This document shows, in pieces, positions 37,648-46,345 of a stretch of DNA of 64,000 nucleotides. The DNA comes from Neobacillus sp. SuZ13 (GTDB taxonomy: Bacteria; Bacillota; Bacilli; Bacillales; Cytobacillaceae). The translations under genes were made by a program, and so were the position numbers. The notes beneath the pieces are model-generated. The model was not told the origin of the DNA. It made no database searches and saw nothing but the letters and a program-made list of their open reading frames with translations. The first letter of the stretch is position 1, and the number at the start of each line of letters is the position of its first letter. The stretch lies in assembly GCF_030123365.1 (NCBI RefSeq), contig NZ_CP126107.1:5045501-5109500 (forward strand). The letters run 5' to 3'.

Positions 37648-39105
37648 TTACTCTTTGGTTATTAATCGCAATGCGGTTTGTAACTGAAGATCGTTTTTCT
37701 CTTTTTTCATTTCCGCGATGGCTGCTTCTTCAAGTTTAGCTGCAGTCTCTGGGCCAATTTTTCCAGTTGGCTCCAAGTTCGCTTGGAGTTGGAACCCTTT
37801 AACAGCCATGGCAGTTTCCTTACTAAAATAACCATCCGTCCGGCCTGGTGCAAATCCTAAGCCAGCTAACACCTCTTGGGCGTTTTTCACTTGCTCATTG
37901 TTCATATCCTCTTCCAATATCTCTTCGACTTGAATCGGATGGGTAGCGAAGATCGCTGGTTGTTTAATGGCCACATCTGGCTCGATTCCTTTTTTATGAA
38001 TCCAGTTGCCATCTGGGGTCAGCCATTTAAACAACGTCAGCTTGATGTTGCTTCCATCCCCCATCGGAACAGCCTGTTGAACGGTACCTTTTCCGAAGGT
38101 AGTTTCTCCAACAAGTTGGTAACCATCCGCTTCTTGAAGTGAACCGGCGAGAATTTCGGATGCAGAGGCACTACCTTTATTGACAAGGACAACCACGGGA
38201 TAATCCTTTTTCTCCGAAAGATTGGAGAAGTATCGTTTTTTCTCACCATTCCGCTGCTCGATTTGGACATATGGCTTATTTTCTGGGACAAATTCCTTTA
38301 AGATCTCACCAACACTGTCGAGCAGACCGCCAGGGTTTCCACGCACATCAATAATCAGCCCTTTAATATGATCGTTTTCTAAGGCAGATAATTCTTTTTC
38401 AAAATCAGCAGCTGTATCCTCTGAAAAAGAAGTTAGTTCGATATAGCCAATTTTTTTGCCGTCATGTTCCTTAATTGAAGCATGGACTGTTTCAAGAGGA
38501 ATTTCATCGCGGGTAACGTCAATCGCCAGCGGATCTTTTAACCCTTTTCTCGCAATTAATAATTGAACCTTCGTCCCTTTTTTACCACGAATCTTGAGTG
38601 TTGCCTTATTCAAGTCCAGCCCTTCTACACTTTTCCCATCCACCTTTAGAATTTGATCATTTGGCTTAATGCCTGCTTTTTCAGCAGGAGAACCTTTAAA
38701 AGGAGAGACGATTACAATTTTGCCATCAACCATGCCAACTTCTGCTCCAATCCCTTCGAATGAGGATTCCAAAGTTTGTGTAAATTGTTTGGCGGTTTCC
38801 TTGTCCATATAGACAGAGTACGGATCTTTTAGAACAGATAACATCCCTTGAATTGCGCCTTCTACCAACTTGTCCTGATCTACCTTTTCAACGTATCTGC
38901 TTAAAATAAGATCATAGGCATTCTCTACTTTTTCTAAATCTACAGCATTTTCCGCCGAACTGAATCCCTTATTATCTGAGGGTTTCACCAGTTCGAGTTT
39001 ATTACTGCCATTTTTATGATCTAATAGCTGCATGCCTGCATATGTGCCCCCCGCCCCAGTCAGGAGCGAACCCGTCATCAAAAGGGCAATCCATCTACGA
39101 TTCAT
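37648..39105 (-). CDS. ctpB: Carboxy-terminal processing protease CtpB (S41A)
   Basis: Membrane-anchored serine protease of 485 residues; in B. subtilis CtpB cleaves SpoIVFA during sigma-K activation. Order: N-terminal anchor (7-25), PDZ domain (GSPAEKAGIKPNDQILKVDGKSV), S41 catalytic domain with Ser in NKGSASASE and Lys in TTFGKGTVQ, and a C-terminal peptidoglycan-binding domain (residues about 395-470, LGFAPGRTDGYFS). AGGAGG precedes the ATG. Confidence 0.92.
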   Translation of the reverse strand: MNRRWIALLMTGSLLTGAGGTYAGMQLLDHKNGSNKLELVKPSDNKGFSSAENAVDLEKVENAYDLILSRYVEKVDQDKLVEGAIQGMLSVLKDPYSVYMDKETAKQFTQTLESSFEGIGAEVGMVDGKIVIVSPFKGSPAEKAGIKPNDQILKVDGKSVEGLDLNKATLKIRGKKGTKVQLLIARKGLKDPLAIDVTRDEIPLETVHASIKEHDGKKIGYIELTSFSEDTAADFEKELSALENDHIKGLIIDVRGNPGGLLDSVGEILKEFVPENKPYVQIEQRNGEKKRYFSNLSEKKDYPVVVLVNKGSASASEILAGSLQEADGYQLVGETTFGKGTVQQAVPMGDGSNIKLTLFKWLTPDGNWIHKKGIEPDVAIKQPAIFATHPIQVEEILEEDMNNEQVKNAQEVLAGLGFAPGRTDGYFSKETAMAVKGFQLQANLEPTGKIGPETAAKLEEAAIAEMKKEKNDLQLQTALRLITKE

Positions 39106-39235
39106 CTAAGGTCCTCCTTAAGTTAAAAATGCCTGTCCTTTCTATTTTTCTAAAAAGGCACCAAATTCCTGCCCGATTATTAAGATATATGTAAAGAGTG
39201 GACGAGTTATGATGATTGATAGGTATAAAAAAAGA

Positions 39236-39252
39236 AGAAGCAAAAAGCTTCT
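39236..39252 (-). terminator. Terminator after the M23 hydrolase gene
   Basis: Stem AGAAGC/GCTTCT with a 5-base loop, followed by TCTTTTTTT on the minus strand. Confidence 0.75.
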
Positions 39253-39259
39253 CCAATTA

Positions 39260-40537
39260 TTATGGTAATGGAACTATGCCGACAGGATTGATGGCATAAC
39301 GCTTATCCTGTGTCCATGGACCTTTATGAAGTTCAAAATGCAAATGCTGTCCTCTTGAGGCACCAGTATTCCCCATCAGACCAATCTTTTGACCTTTTTT
39401 CACTCTTGCCCCGCTGCCAACATAACGTTGGGTCATATGAGCATAAACAGTTGTATACACTTGTCCATTAATCGAGTGAGAAACAAAAATACAATTTCCA
39501 TACGTGCTAGAATAATAGGATCTGATTACCACTCCATTAGCTGCTGCAACGATTGGCACCTTCGTCCCGTTGGCAATATCGACACCATAGTGATTCCCAT
39601 CACCACGACCGCCAAAACCAGAACTACGATATCCCGTTGTTGGCTGGGTCCAAACACCACTCGAAACATTCGGTGTGGTATTGGATTGAGATCCACTATC
39701 ATTTCCATTGTTAGAGCTCGTGGTTCTTCTTTTCGCTTCTTCTGCTGCTTTAGCTTGAGCTTCTTTTTCCATTTGAATAGCTTGCTTTATCGCCGCCTCT
39801 TGAGCAGCAAGAATTTGCTCCTCTTCTTGTAACTCCATCATACCTTCATGGACTTCTTCTTCCTGGTCTTTAAGGCTAGCTAACATTTTATCTTTTTCTT
39901 TCTTTTGTACATTCAATTGCTGATTCATAGTTTTTAAGTCTGCTAACATCTTTTCGAGGCTAGCAAGATCTTTTTCTACTTTTGCCTGCTTCTGTGCCAG
40001 TTCCTGTTTATCAGCCTCATGCTGCTTAATAATATCTTGGTCAGCCTGTACGATCGTAGCAACTGCATTGGCCCGGTCAATGAAATCGCTAAAACTGGTT
40101 GATCCCATTAACACATCTAAATAATTGACCATGCCGCCATTTTCCTGGTAACTGCGTGCCCGGTCCTTCAAAAGCACATTTCGCTTATTAATTCGCTCTT
40201 TGATCACCTTTGTTTCAGCTTGAAGTTTCGTAACCTCTGCTTTGGTATCTTTTATCTTTTTGGATTTATCGTCTATTTTTGTGGTTGTATCTTCAATCGC
40301 AAAATCAAGGCGCTTCATTTCACTCTTTACATCAGCCTGCTGACTTTTTAAGGTATTGATCTTATCATTTGCTTGATTGATACCTGATTGTATATTAGTA
40401 CGTTTATCGTGGATTTTATTTTGTTCACCTTTTAGACTAGAGAGTGATGCAGCTTCTGTTTTAACAGAAACTCCACCAAATATTGTTCCTAGTCCGACCG
40501 CTAGTGCAACCGCACTGGTGATTACTGATTTCTTCAT
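39260..40537 (-). CDS. FtsEX-linked murein hydrolase, coiled coil plus M23 (LytM) domain
   Basis: Secreted protein of 425 residues: signal peptide (1-30), two long coiled-coil segments (about 35-115 and 165-270), a Ser/Asn/Thr linker, and a C-terminal M23 endopeptidase with zinc ligands in HYGVD and HLHFE. The arrangement is that of EnvC/PcsB-type partners of FtsEX, and ftsX and ftsE are directly upstream. B. subtilis uses the NlpC/P60 enzyme CwlO for this role, so the catalytic domain type differs. The zinc residues look intact, suggesting an active enzyme. Confidence 0.87.
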   Translation of the reverse strand: MKKSVITSAVALAVGLGTIFGGVSVKTEAASLSSLKGEQNKIHDKRTNIQSGINQANDKINTLKSQQADVKSEMKRLDFAIEDTTTKIDDKSKKIKDTKAEVTKLQAETKVIKERINKRNVLLKDRARSYQENGGMVNYLDVLMGSTSFSDFIDRANAVATIVQADQDIIKQHEADKQELAQKQAKVEKDLASLEKMLADLKTMNQQLNVQKKEKDKMLASLKDQEEEVHEGMMELQEEEQILAAQEAAIKQAIQMEKEAQAKAAEEAKRRTTSSNNGNDSGSQSNTTPNVSSGVWTQPTTGYRSSGFGGRGDGNHYGVDIANGTKVPIVAAANGVVIRSYYSSTYGNCIFVSHSINGQVYTTVYAHMTQRYVGSGARVKKGQKIGLMGNTGASRGQHLHFELHKGPWTQDKRYAINPVGIVPLP

Positions 40538-40662
40538 TTTCGAATTTTCCTCCTATCTCTCTATGTACAGGTACATCAATTCCTGTTTGTGACGAATGCT
40601 GGTGTACGTAACATTCTGAAGGACATATGCGTCCATCCTAGTTATAGGTCGGATAACAGTAA

Positions 40663-40695
40663 ATCAGGAAGGACACTGGTACCATCCTTCCTGAT
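40663..40695 (-). terminator. Hairpin after ftsX
   Basis: ATCAGGAAGGA pairs with TCCTTCCTGAT around an 11-base loop. The T-tract is weak. Confidence 0.6.
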
Positions 40696-40700
40696 CTGGA

Positions 40701-41594
40701 TTATACTTTTAAGAATTTTCGAACGGACATTAAGCTTCCCCAAATTCCTATCAGAGCACCCATTAGAATAAGAATTCCGGAAACCTGATACATAAACGGG
40801 TCAAATGGTAGTACCTTAATGAAAGTTCCTTCAAGCCGCGGACCAATATAATCATAAGCACGATAATAGGCAATGGAAATCAGGATAATTGGCAATATTG
40901 ATCCAATTACACCCAGCCATAGACCTTCTAAGAAAAACGGCCAACGGATAAACGTATTTGTGGCACCTACTAACCTCATAATCTTGATTTCTCTACGTCT
41001 AGCAATAATCGTAATTTTAATTGTATTAGAAATTAAGAAAATAGCTGTAAAGAATAAGCCAATAATTAATACAATACCGACGTTTCGGCTTGCTTTAATG
41101 AACTTAAATAATTTTTCCACCTTGCCCTGGCCATATTTGACCTTGGCAACATAAGTGGATTTTTCGATTTGTTTAGCTACTTGCATCGTATCTGTCGGTT
41201 TTTTCGTTTTGACAATATAGACATCGTTTAAAGGATTATCCTGTTCAAAAAGTTTAAAGGACTTTCCTTCTTCGCCAAGACTATTTACTAAATTGTCTAG
41301 TTCCTGCTGTTTGGAGGAAAATGTGACACTTTTTACCTCAGGAATACTTTCAATCTCAGTTTTAAGCTTTTGCTGATCTTGAGCGTTTGCAGCTACATCA
41401 ATATGAACGCGAATTGACACATCGTCTTCAATTGTTTCTGCTACTCTATTAAGATTCATCATAATAACGAAAAAGACACCAACTAAAATCAAGGTAACGG
41501 TAACAGCACTTACCGAAGCAAAAGTCATCCAGCCATTTCTGCTGATATTCTTTAAACTATCTCGTGAGTGACGGCCAATTGTTCTAATTTTCAT
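40701..41594 (-). CDS. ftsX: Cell division ABC-like permease FtsX
   Basis: Four-helix membrane partner of FtsE, 297 residues, with a large extracellular loop between helices 1 and 2 that contacts peptidoglycan hydrolases. The ATG at 41594 (MKIRTIGRH) has AGAGGTG upstream and overlaps the end of ftsE by 11 bases. Conserved features: RNGWMTFASVSAVTVTL, and RREIKIMRLVGATNTFIRWPFFLEG before helix 3. Confidence 0.95.
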   Translation of the reverse strand: MKIRTIGRHSRDSLKNISRNGWMTFASVSAVTVTLILVGVFFVIMMNLNRVAETIEDDVSIRVHIDVAANAQDQQKLKTEIESIPEVKSVTFSSKQQELDNLVNSLGEEGKSFKLFEQDNPLNDVYIVKTKKPTDTMQVAKQIEKSTYVAKVKYGQGKVEKLFKFIKASRNVGIVLIIGLFFTAIFLISNTIKITIIARRREIKIMRLVGATNTFIRWPFFLEGLWLGVIGSILPIILISIAYYRAYDYIGPRLEGTFIKVLPFDPFMYQVSGILILMGALIGIWGSLMSVRKFLKV

Positions 41595-42270
41595 AACCGT
41601 ATTCACCTCTTTCATCATCACGCACGATTTTACCGCCTTCAATGGCAATCACTCGATGCTGTAATGTATTAACAATCTCGCGGTTATGGGTTGCCATAAC
41701 GATCGTCGTACCTCTTGAATTAATCTCTTCAAATATTTTCATAATTTCCCAAGATGTTTCGGGATCAAGGTTTCCGGTAGGCTCATCCGCAATTACTACT
41801 TTCGGTGAATTGACAATCGAACGAGCTATCGAAACACGTTGCTGCTCCCCGCCTGATAGCTCAGACGGCAGCATTTTTATCTTATGCTTTAAGTTAACAA
41901 GATCAAGAACTTCCATCACTCGTTTTTTTATTACTTTCGGCTGAGCTTCGATAACCTCTAAGGCAAAAGCTACATTTTCATAAACAGTTAATCTCGGAAG
42001 CAGCTTAAAATCCTGAAAGACAACACCAAGATTCCGTCTGAAAATAGGAACCTTTTTCATTTTTAATTTTGCTAGGTTTACACCGTTCATAGTGATGGTC
42101 CCAGAAGTCGGAACCTCCTCACGATACATCATTTTTATAAATGTTGATTTTCCGGCACCGCTTGGTCCGACGACATAGACAAATTCGCCCTGGTTAATCC
42201 GGACGTCTATTCCATTAATGGCCGAAACTCCATTCGGGTACTTTTTATAAACATCTTGTAGTTCTATCAT
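41584..42270 (-). CDS. ftsE: Cell division ATP-binding protein FtsE
   Basis: ABC-type ATPase of 228 residues which, with FtsX, activates wall hydrolases. Walker A GPSGAGKST, signature LSGGEQQR, Walker B VVIADEPTGNLD and H-loop ATHNREI are intact. The upstream gap has an extended -10 promoter, so ftsE-ftsX, possibly reading into the M23 gene, forms the unit. Confidence 0.96.
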   Translation of the reverse strand: MIELQDVYKKYPNGVSAINGIDVRINQGEFVYVVGPSGAGKSTFIKMMYREEVPTSGTITMNGVNLAKLKMKKVPIFRRNLGVVFQDFKLLPRLTVYENVAFALEVIEAQPKVIKKRVMEVLDLVNLKHKIKMLPSELSGGEQQRVSIARSIVNSPKVVIADEPTGNLDPETSWEIMKIFEEINSRGTTIVMATHNREIVNTLQHRVIAIEGGKIVRDDERGEYGYEN

Positions 42271-42383
42271 TTTTTATCACCTTTATTTAAAGACATCTCG
42301 AATTTTTTCGACAATTATCTTTTTTTATTTGCAAAATGGACTAGGATAACAAAAAAAATATGTGCATAATTTCGCATAATCCT

Positions 42384-42389
42384 ATTATA
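42384..42389 (-). promoter_or_regulatory. Extended -10 element upstream of ftsE
   Basis: Minus strand TGT-TATAAT; the -35 region is only T-rich. Confidence 0.5.
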
Positions 42390-42487
42390 ACATCATAAAT
42401 TGTTAAAAAAAGCGGTAAAAATATTACAGTTTCTTTTCAAAGAATTACAAAACCCGACAAATTTCTCATTTTGGCGCAAATAAAAAA

Positions 42488-42512
42488 CGCTCTGTTTTTA
42501 CAAACAGAACGC
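42488..42512 (-). terminator. Terminator after cccB
   Basis: GCGTTCTGTTT pairs with AAACAGAGCG, followed by TTTTTTA on the minus strand. Confidence 0.8.
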
Positions 42513-42524
42513 TTCCGAGTATTT

Positions 42525-42869
42525 TTATTTTTTCGCTGCAAGCCACTCAGCAACTTGGTTTGCATCATCGCCAGTTATTACGTTTGCAGGCATTTGCCCT
42601 TTACCATTTTTAATGATATTCAATATTTCGTCCTTAGAGTACTTTGAGCCAACCTTGGTAAGATTTGGACCCATACCACCTGTCAAATCACCGCCATGAC
42701 AGCTGGAGCATTTTTGATCAAAAATCTTCGCCGCCGTATCACTGCTGGCTGTTTCCGTTCCTTTGTCAGTTCCTGTGTCTTTACTTGTGTCTTTATCCCC
42801 GCCTCCGCAGGCAGCAAGACCCATTACTAATGCAGTTCCCATCAACATTGTAAGCCACTTCTTTTTCAC
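42525..42869 (-). CDS. cccB: Membrane lipoprotein cytochrome c-551
   Basis: Small monoheme cytochrome c of 114 residues. Lipoprotein signal with lipobox LAAC, a charged Asp/Lys/Thr linker, then one haem site (CSSCH) and the Met ligand in GQMPANV. It carries electrons on the outer membrane face towards oxidases. GTG at 42869 has AAGGGGG upstream. The position between ftsE and the yitT-like gene matches B. subtilis cccB. Confidence 0.93.
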   Translation of the reverse strand: MKKKWLTMLMGTALVMGLAACGGGDKDTSKDTGTDKGTETASSDTAAKIFDQKCSSCHGGDLTGGMGPNLTKVGSKYSKDEILNIIKNGKGQMPANVITGDDANQVAEWLAAKK

Positions 42870-42920
42870 GTTGTTACCCCCTTCAGAAAATATTACCATC
42901 AATGCCCTATTATACCAATC

Positions 42921-43787
42921 CTATGCCCGTTTGAAACCCTCACCTAACACTTCAGCTGCATCCATGACAACGACAAATGCAGATGGGTCAAGGGCTTTAA
43001 CCAATTGTTTCAATTTTGTGAACTCCGATTGATCTACAACGCACATAAGAACTGGCCGTTCATGGTCAGTAAATCCACCATATGCTGATAGTTTTGTCAC
43101 ACCACGGTCTATTTTATTCAAAATTCCGGCACGAACTTCTTCTTGTTTACCAGTAATGATCATTGCCATTTTTGAACGGCCGAAACCAACCTGAATCAGG
43201 TCGATTGTTTTGCTTGTTACATAAAGAGCAATCAATGCATACAAACCTTTTTCGATATCAAATACAATCGCAGCAGCAAGCACGATTAAACCATCAATTA
43301 TGACGACGCATCGTCCCAGCGAAAACCCTGTATATTTATGAATAATTTGGGCTGCCAGGTCCGTTCCGCCCGTCGATGCTCTTCCCCTAAAGACTATGCC
43401 CAGTCCAAGTCCTACACCAATTCCCCCAAACAAAGCCCCAAGGAGGGCGTCATTGGTCCAAGGATCTAAATTCCTAGTAAAAAACACTACTAATGGTAAA
43501 AAAATCGTTCCCGCTAGGGTTTTCACACCAAACTGCTTTCCTAATAAAACTACACCAGCTACAAATAAAGGGATATTAAAAGCCCACTGAACATAGGCCG
43601 GTTCCCACCCAAGCACTGATTTTAGAATCGTACTAATACCACTTACTCCACCTGAAGCCACTTGGTTCGGAAGTAAGAAAACATTAAAGGTTAAAGCAAT
43701 GATTGCTGCACCAATTAATACAAAAAGATAATCGATTGCTATTCTCGTTTTAGGATAGGTTAGTGTTAAATTACTTAAGATATTCAT
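42921..43787 (-). CDS. yvjA: YitT family membrane protein (DUF161/DUF2179), YvjA-like
   Basis: 288 residues: five N-terminal membrane helices (including VFLLPNQVASGGVSGIS) and a C-terminal cytosolic DUF2179 domain (ending around VKALDPSAFVVVMDAAEVLGEGF). The function of the family is unknown. It lies between prfB and cccB as yvjA does in B. subtilis. Confidence 0.85.
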   Translation of the reverse strand: MNILSNLTLTYPKTRIAIDYLFVLIGAAIIALTFNVFLLPNQVASGGVSGISTILKSVLGWEPAYVQWAFNIPLFVAGVVLLGKQFGVKTLAGTIFLPLVVFFTRNLDPWTNDALLGALFGGIGVGLGLGIVFRGRASTGGTDLAAQIIHKYTGFSLGRCVVIIDGLIVLAAAIVFDIEKGLYALIALYVTSKTIDLIQVGFGRSKMAMIITGKQEEVRAGILNKIDRGVTKLSAYGGFTDHERPVLMCVVDQSEFTKLKQLVKALDPSAFVVVMDAAEVLGEGFKRA

Positions 43788-43990
43788 AAAGCTATTCTCC
43801 TCAAAATTTTAGATACTTTCTATTAGCTGAAAGTGAGTATAGCATGCGTAAATATTGGTGTAAATGGCAGTAAGTTGACGTGGTAAAGGATTAAAATTTT
43901 CCTTAGCATTTGCCAGTTAACTGGTTTTTATAAGACGTTAGAGAGGTTAGCGATGGTTTAGTATAGAAGGCGAAGGTTTTATAAAAAATA

Positions 43991-44019
43991 AGCCTGTGCC
44001 GAATTAGTCGGCACAGGCT
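43991..44019 (-). terminator. Terminator after prfB
   Basis: Perfect 12-bp stem AGCCTGTGCCGA/TCGGCACAGGCT with a 5-base loop and a T-rich minus-strand tail. Confidence 0.9.
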
Positions 44020-44030
44020 ATAAATACAAT

Positions 44031-45132
44031 TTATGAAATTCTCGATCTGAGATACGAATTAATAAACTGATCCAAATCCCCGTCCATCACAGCCTGAACG
44101 TTCCCGCTTTCTGTGCTAGTTCTGTGATCTTTCACCATCGAATAGGGATGGAAAACGTAAGAACGGATTTGACTTCCCCAGCCGATTTCCTTCTGCTCGC
44201 CGCGAATTTCTAGAAGTTCTTGTTCCTGACGCTCAATTTCAAGTTGATACAGTTTGGCTTTGAGCATTTTCAGCGCCGCCTCGCGGTTTTTAATTTGCGA
44301 ACGTTCTGCTTGACATGTAACAACTACACCAGTTGGCAGGTGGGTAATCCGGATGGCCGAATCGGTAGTGTTAATATGCTGTCCGCCCGCACCTGTCGCA
44401 CGGTAGGTATCAATTTTTAAATCCTCTGTCCGGACTTCTATTTGAATGTCATCGTTAAGTTCAGGCATGACTTCACAGGAAACGAAAGACGTATGACGAC
44501 GGCCTGAGGAATCGAATGGAGAAATCCTTACCAAACGGTGAACCCCTTTTTCCGCTTTTAAATAGCCATAGGCATTATGACCTTTAATCGCAAGTGTTAC
44601 ACTCTTAATCCCCGCTTCATCACCAGGTAAGTAATCGAGGGTCTCAACCTTAAAGCCCTTTTTTTCCGCCCAGCGGGTATACATCCGTAACAGCATCGAG
44701 CCCCAGTCCTGTGATTCTGTTCCGCCTGCACCTGGGTGTAGCTCCAGAATTGCATTATTTTTATCATACTCCTCACTAAGGAGAAGCTGAAGTTCAAATT
44801 GGCTCAAACGCGCTGTTAACTGCACGAGTTCATCTTCCAACTCAGCACGTAATTCTTCATCATTTTCTTCTTTAACAAGTTCGTAGGTTAATTCCAAATT
44901 TTCAAAGCTGCTATTCAAATCATAAAATTCATTGACCTGATCCTTCAATCCATTTGCTTCACTAATGACGGTCTGCGCTGCTTGCTGATCGTTCCAGAAA
45001 TCAGGATGAAGCATCTCATCGTCTAATTCAGCAATTCTTGCTTCCTTATTCTCAAGGTCAAAGAGACCCCCTAAAGTCCGCTAATTTCTTAGCTGTTTTT
45101 TCAAGTTCATTACGAATTTCTGCTAATTCCAT
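44031..45132 (-). CDS. prfB: Peptide chain release factor 2, with programmed +1 frameshift
   Basis: Releases peptides at UGA and UAA. Translation starts at the ATG 45132-45130 (AGAGGTG upstream) and runs 24 codons to AGG GGG TCT CTT TGA. The in-frame TGA (45060-45058), the AGGGGG stimulator and the slippery CTT-TGA-C form the autoregulatory +1 frameshift site. After the shift 342 more codons follow, giving 366 residues. The SPF motif (ISPFDSSG) and GGQ motif (GAGGQHIN) are present. In B. subtilis it follows secA in one operon; here the cytochrome island lies between. Confidence 0.97.
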
Positions 45133-45200
45133 TATTTTCACCTCTATAAAAATTACCTATATCGTATTTTATTCCGAAATCAACGTTCAGTACCTTAACC

Positions 45201-45230
45201 ATTATAGCGTGATAGCAGGGTAAATTTCAA
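45201..45230 (-). promoter_or_regulatory. Sigma-A promoter of prfB
   Basis: Minus strand TTGAAA (45230-45225), 18-base spacer, TATAAT (45206-45201). It gives prfB its own start, independent of secA. Confidence 0.7.
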
Positions 45231-45308
45231 AGTTTGGATTAAAAAAGGGCAACGGAAATATGAGATAGGTCCATGATAATAACGATATTTCCCTTAATCA
45301 TGTATTAG

Positions 45309-45348
45309 GGGGCACCAAAAAGTCGACTAAATGACTTATTGGTGCCCC
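45309..45348. terminator. Long hairpin downstream of the cytochrome pseudogene
   Basis: GGGGCACCAA/TTGGTGCCCC with an inner AAGTC/GACTT pair. There is no long T-run, so it may be a terminator for the island or the end of an inserted segment. Confidence 0.55.
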
Positions 45349-45378
45349 TTATGCTTAGGCTATTTCCCTGAATGTATA

Positions 45379-46219
45379 TTAATGTACAGTTCGTGACTCT
45401 TCATAACTACCTTTTGAGTGACAGTCCGCACACTTCGCATGCACCTCTTTATGGGCGGTATCCTTGGAGTGGCAGGTCGTGCAGGATGTATTTTTATCTT
45501 TTATCGGCTTGGACGACTACAGGATTAGTACTTTTGTGACAAGTATTACATGTGATCGGATTACCATCTGCATCAATTCTGCCGTCACGGGCATGTTCAT
45601 GGGTAAGTGATTTTGCATGGCATCCTGCACAGTCTGGTTCATTTGCTTTATGAAGCTCCGGTATGTCGTGGTGATTCAGAAGTCTCGTGGGTGTCGCTTG
45701 GTATCCTACATAACCTTTTACCTGGGATCCAGGCTGGTGGCAGAGAATACAATCATTCATTTCACGATTTTCCGTTATCCTGATTGGATTTTTGGATCAA
45801 CATTGGTTGGCTGATATTTAAATTGTAGGTGTAGATCCATGTGGTGCATAAGCGAACTGTCCATCCGGATCATCATGACACTGACTGCATCCCGCGGAAA
45901 CAGAAATATAATTATGACAATTATCACAACGACTGTTGGAATGTGTTCCGTGGAAATATAGTTTATTACTATGGACATTTTCCAAATCGCCGTTGCTGCC
46001 TGTAAAGCTATTTGATGGATGGCAGGCAGTACAGCTGGAAATATTTGAATCCCTCATGTCAGGGTAAGTATTGGTGTAAAATTTCCACTCTTCACTTATT
46101 GAAATACCTGAAATGTCGGAAGCAGCAATATAAACAGTATGGTAAGCCTCATTTTCCAATGACTCTGTTGGAGTATAACTTACTAAGCCTGAATTTGGAT
46201 CATACTTGAAGCTAACAGC
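45379..46219 (-). pseudogene. Broken secreted octaheme cytochrome gene
   Basis: No start codon: the frame opens right after a TAA (46222-46220) next to the terminator of the intact octaheme gene. It first encodes the end of an Ig-like domain (FKYDPNSGLVSYTPTES). Haem sites follow in order: CTACH, CDNCH, CSQCH; then stops TAA (45820-45818) and TGA (45799-45797); CILCH, CAGCH, CNTCH; a stop at 45496-45494; and, after a shift at an A-run, CTTCH and CADCH to the TAA at 45379. Eight haem sites in all. The 5' part and signal peptide are lost. Confidence 0.85.
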
Positions 46220-46228
46220 TTAGTCACA

Positions 46229-46267
46229 TAAAAAAGCAGTGAGATTTCACGATGATGAAATTCACTG
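46229..46267 (-). terminator. Terminator after the secreted octaheme gene
   Basis: GCAGTGA-ATTTCA pairs with TGAAAT-CTCACTGC, followed by TTTTTT on the minus strand. Confidence 0.85.
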
Positions 46268-46345
46268 CTGGAAATTTTAAATAGATCCTAACTTGGATGC
46301 CAGGCAACGAGGGATGTATAAATCATAAATATACACACCTCTCTT

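Noticed and set aside
45058-45132. TGA in prfB as a nonsense mutation
   Set aside because: AGGGGG followed by CTT TGA C is the conserved autoregulatory frameshift site of RF2; the downstream frame is intact with GGQ and SPF motifs.
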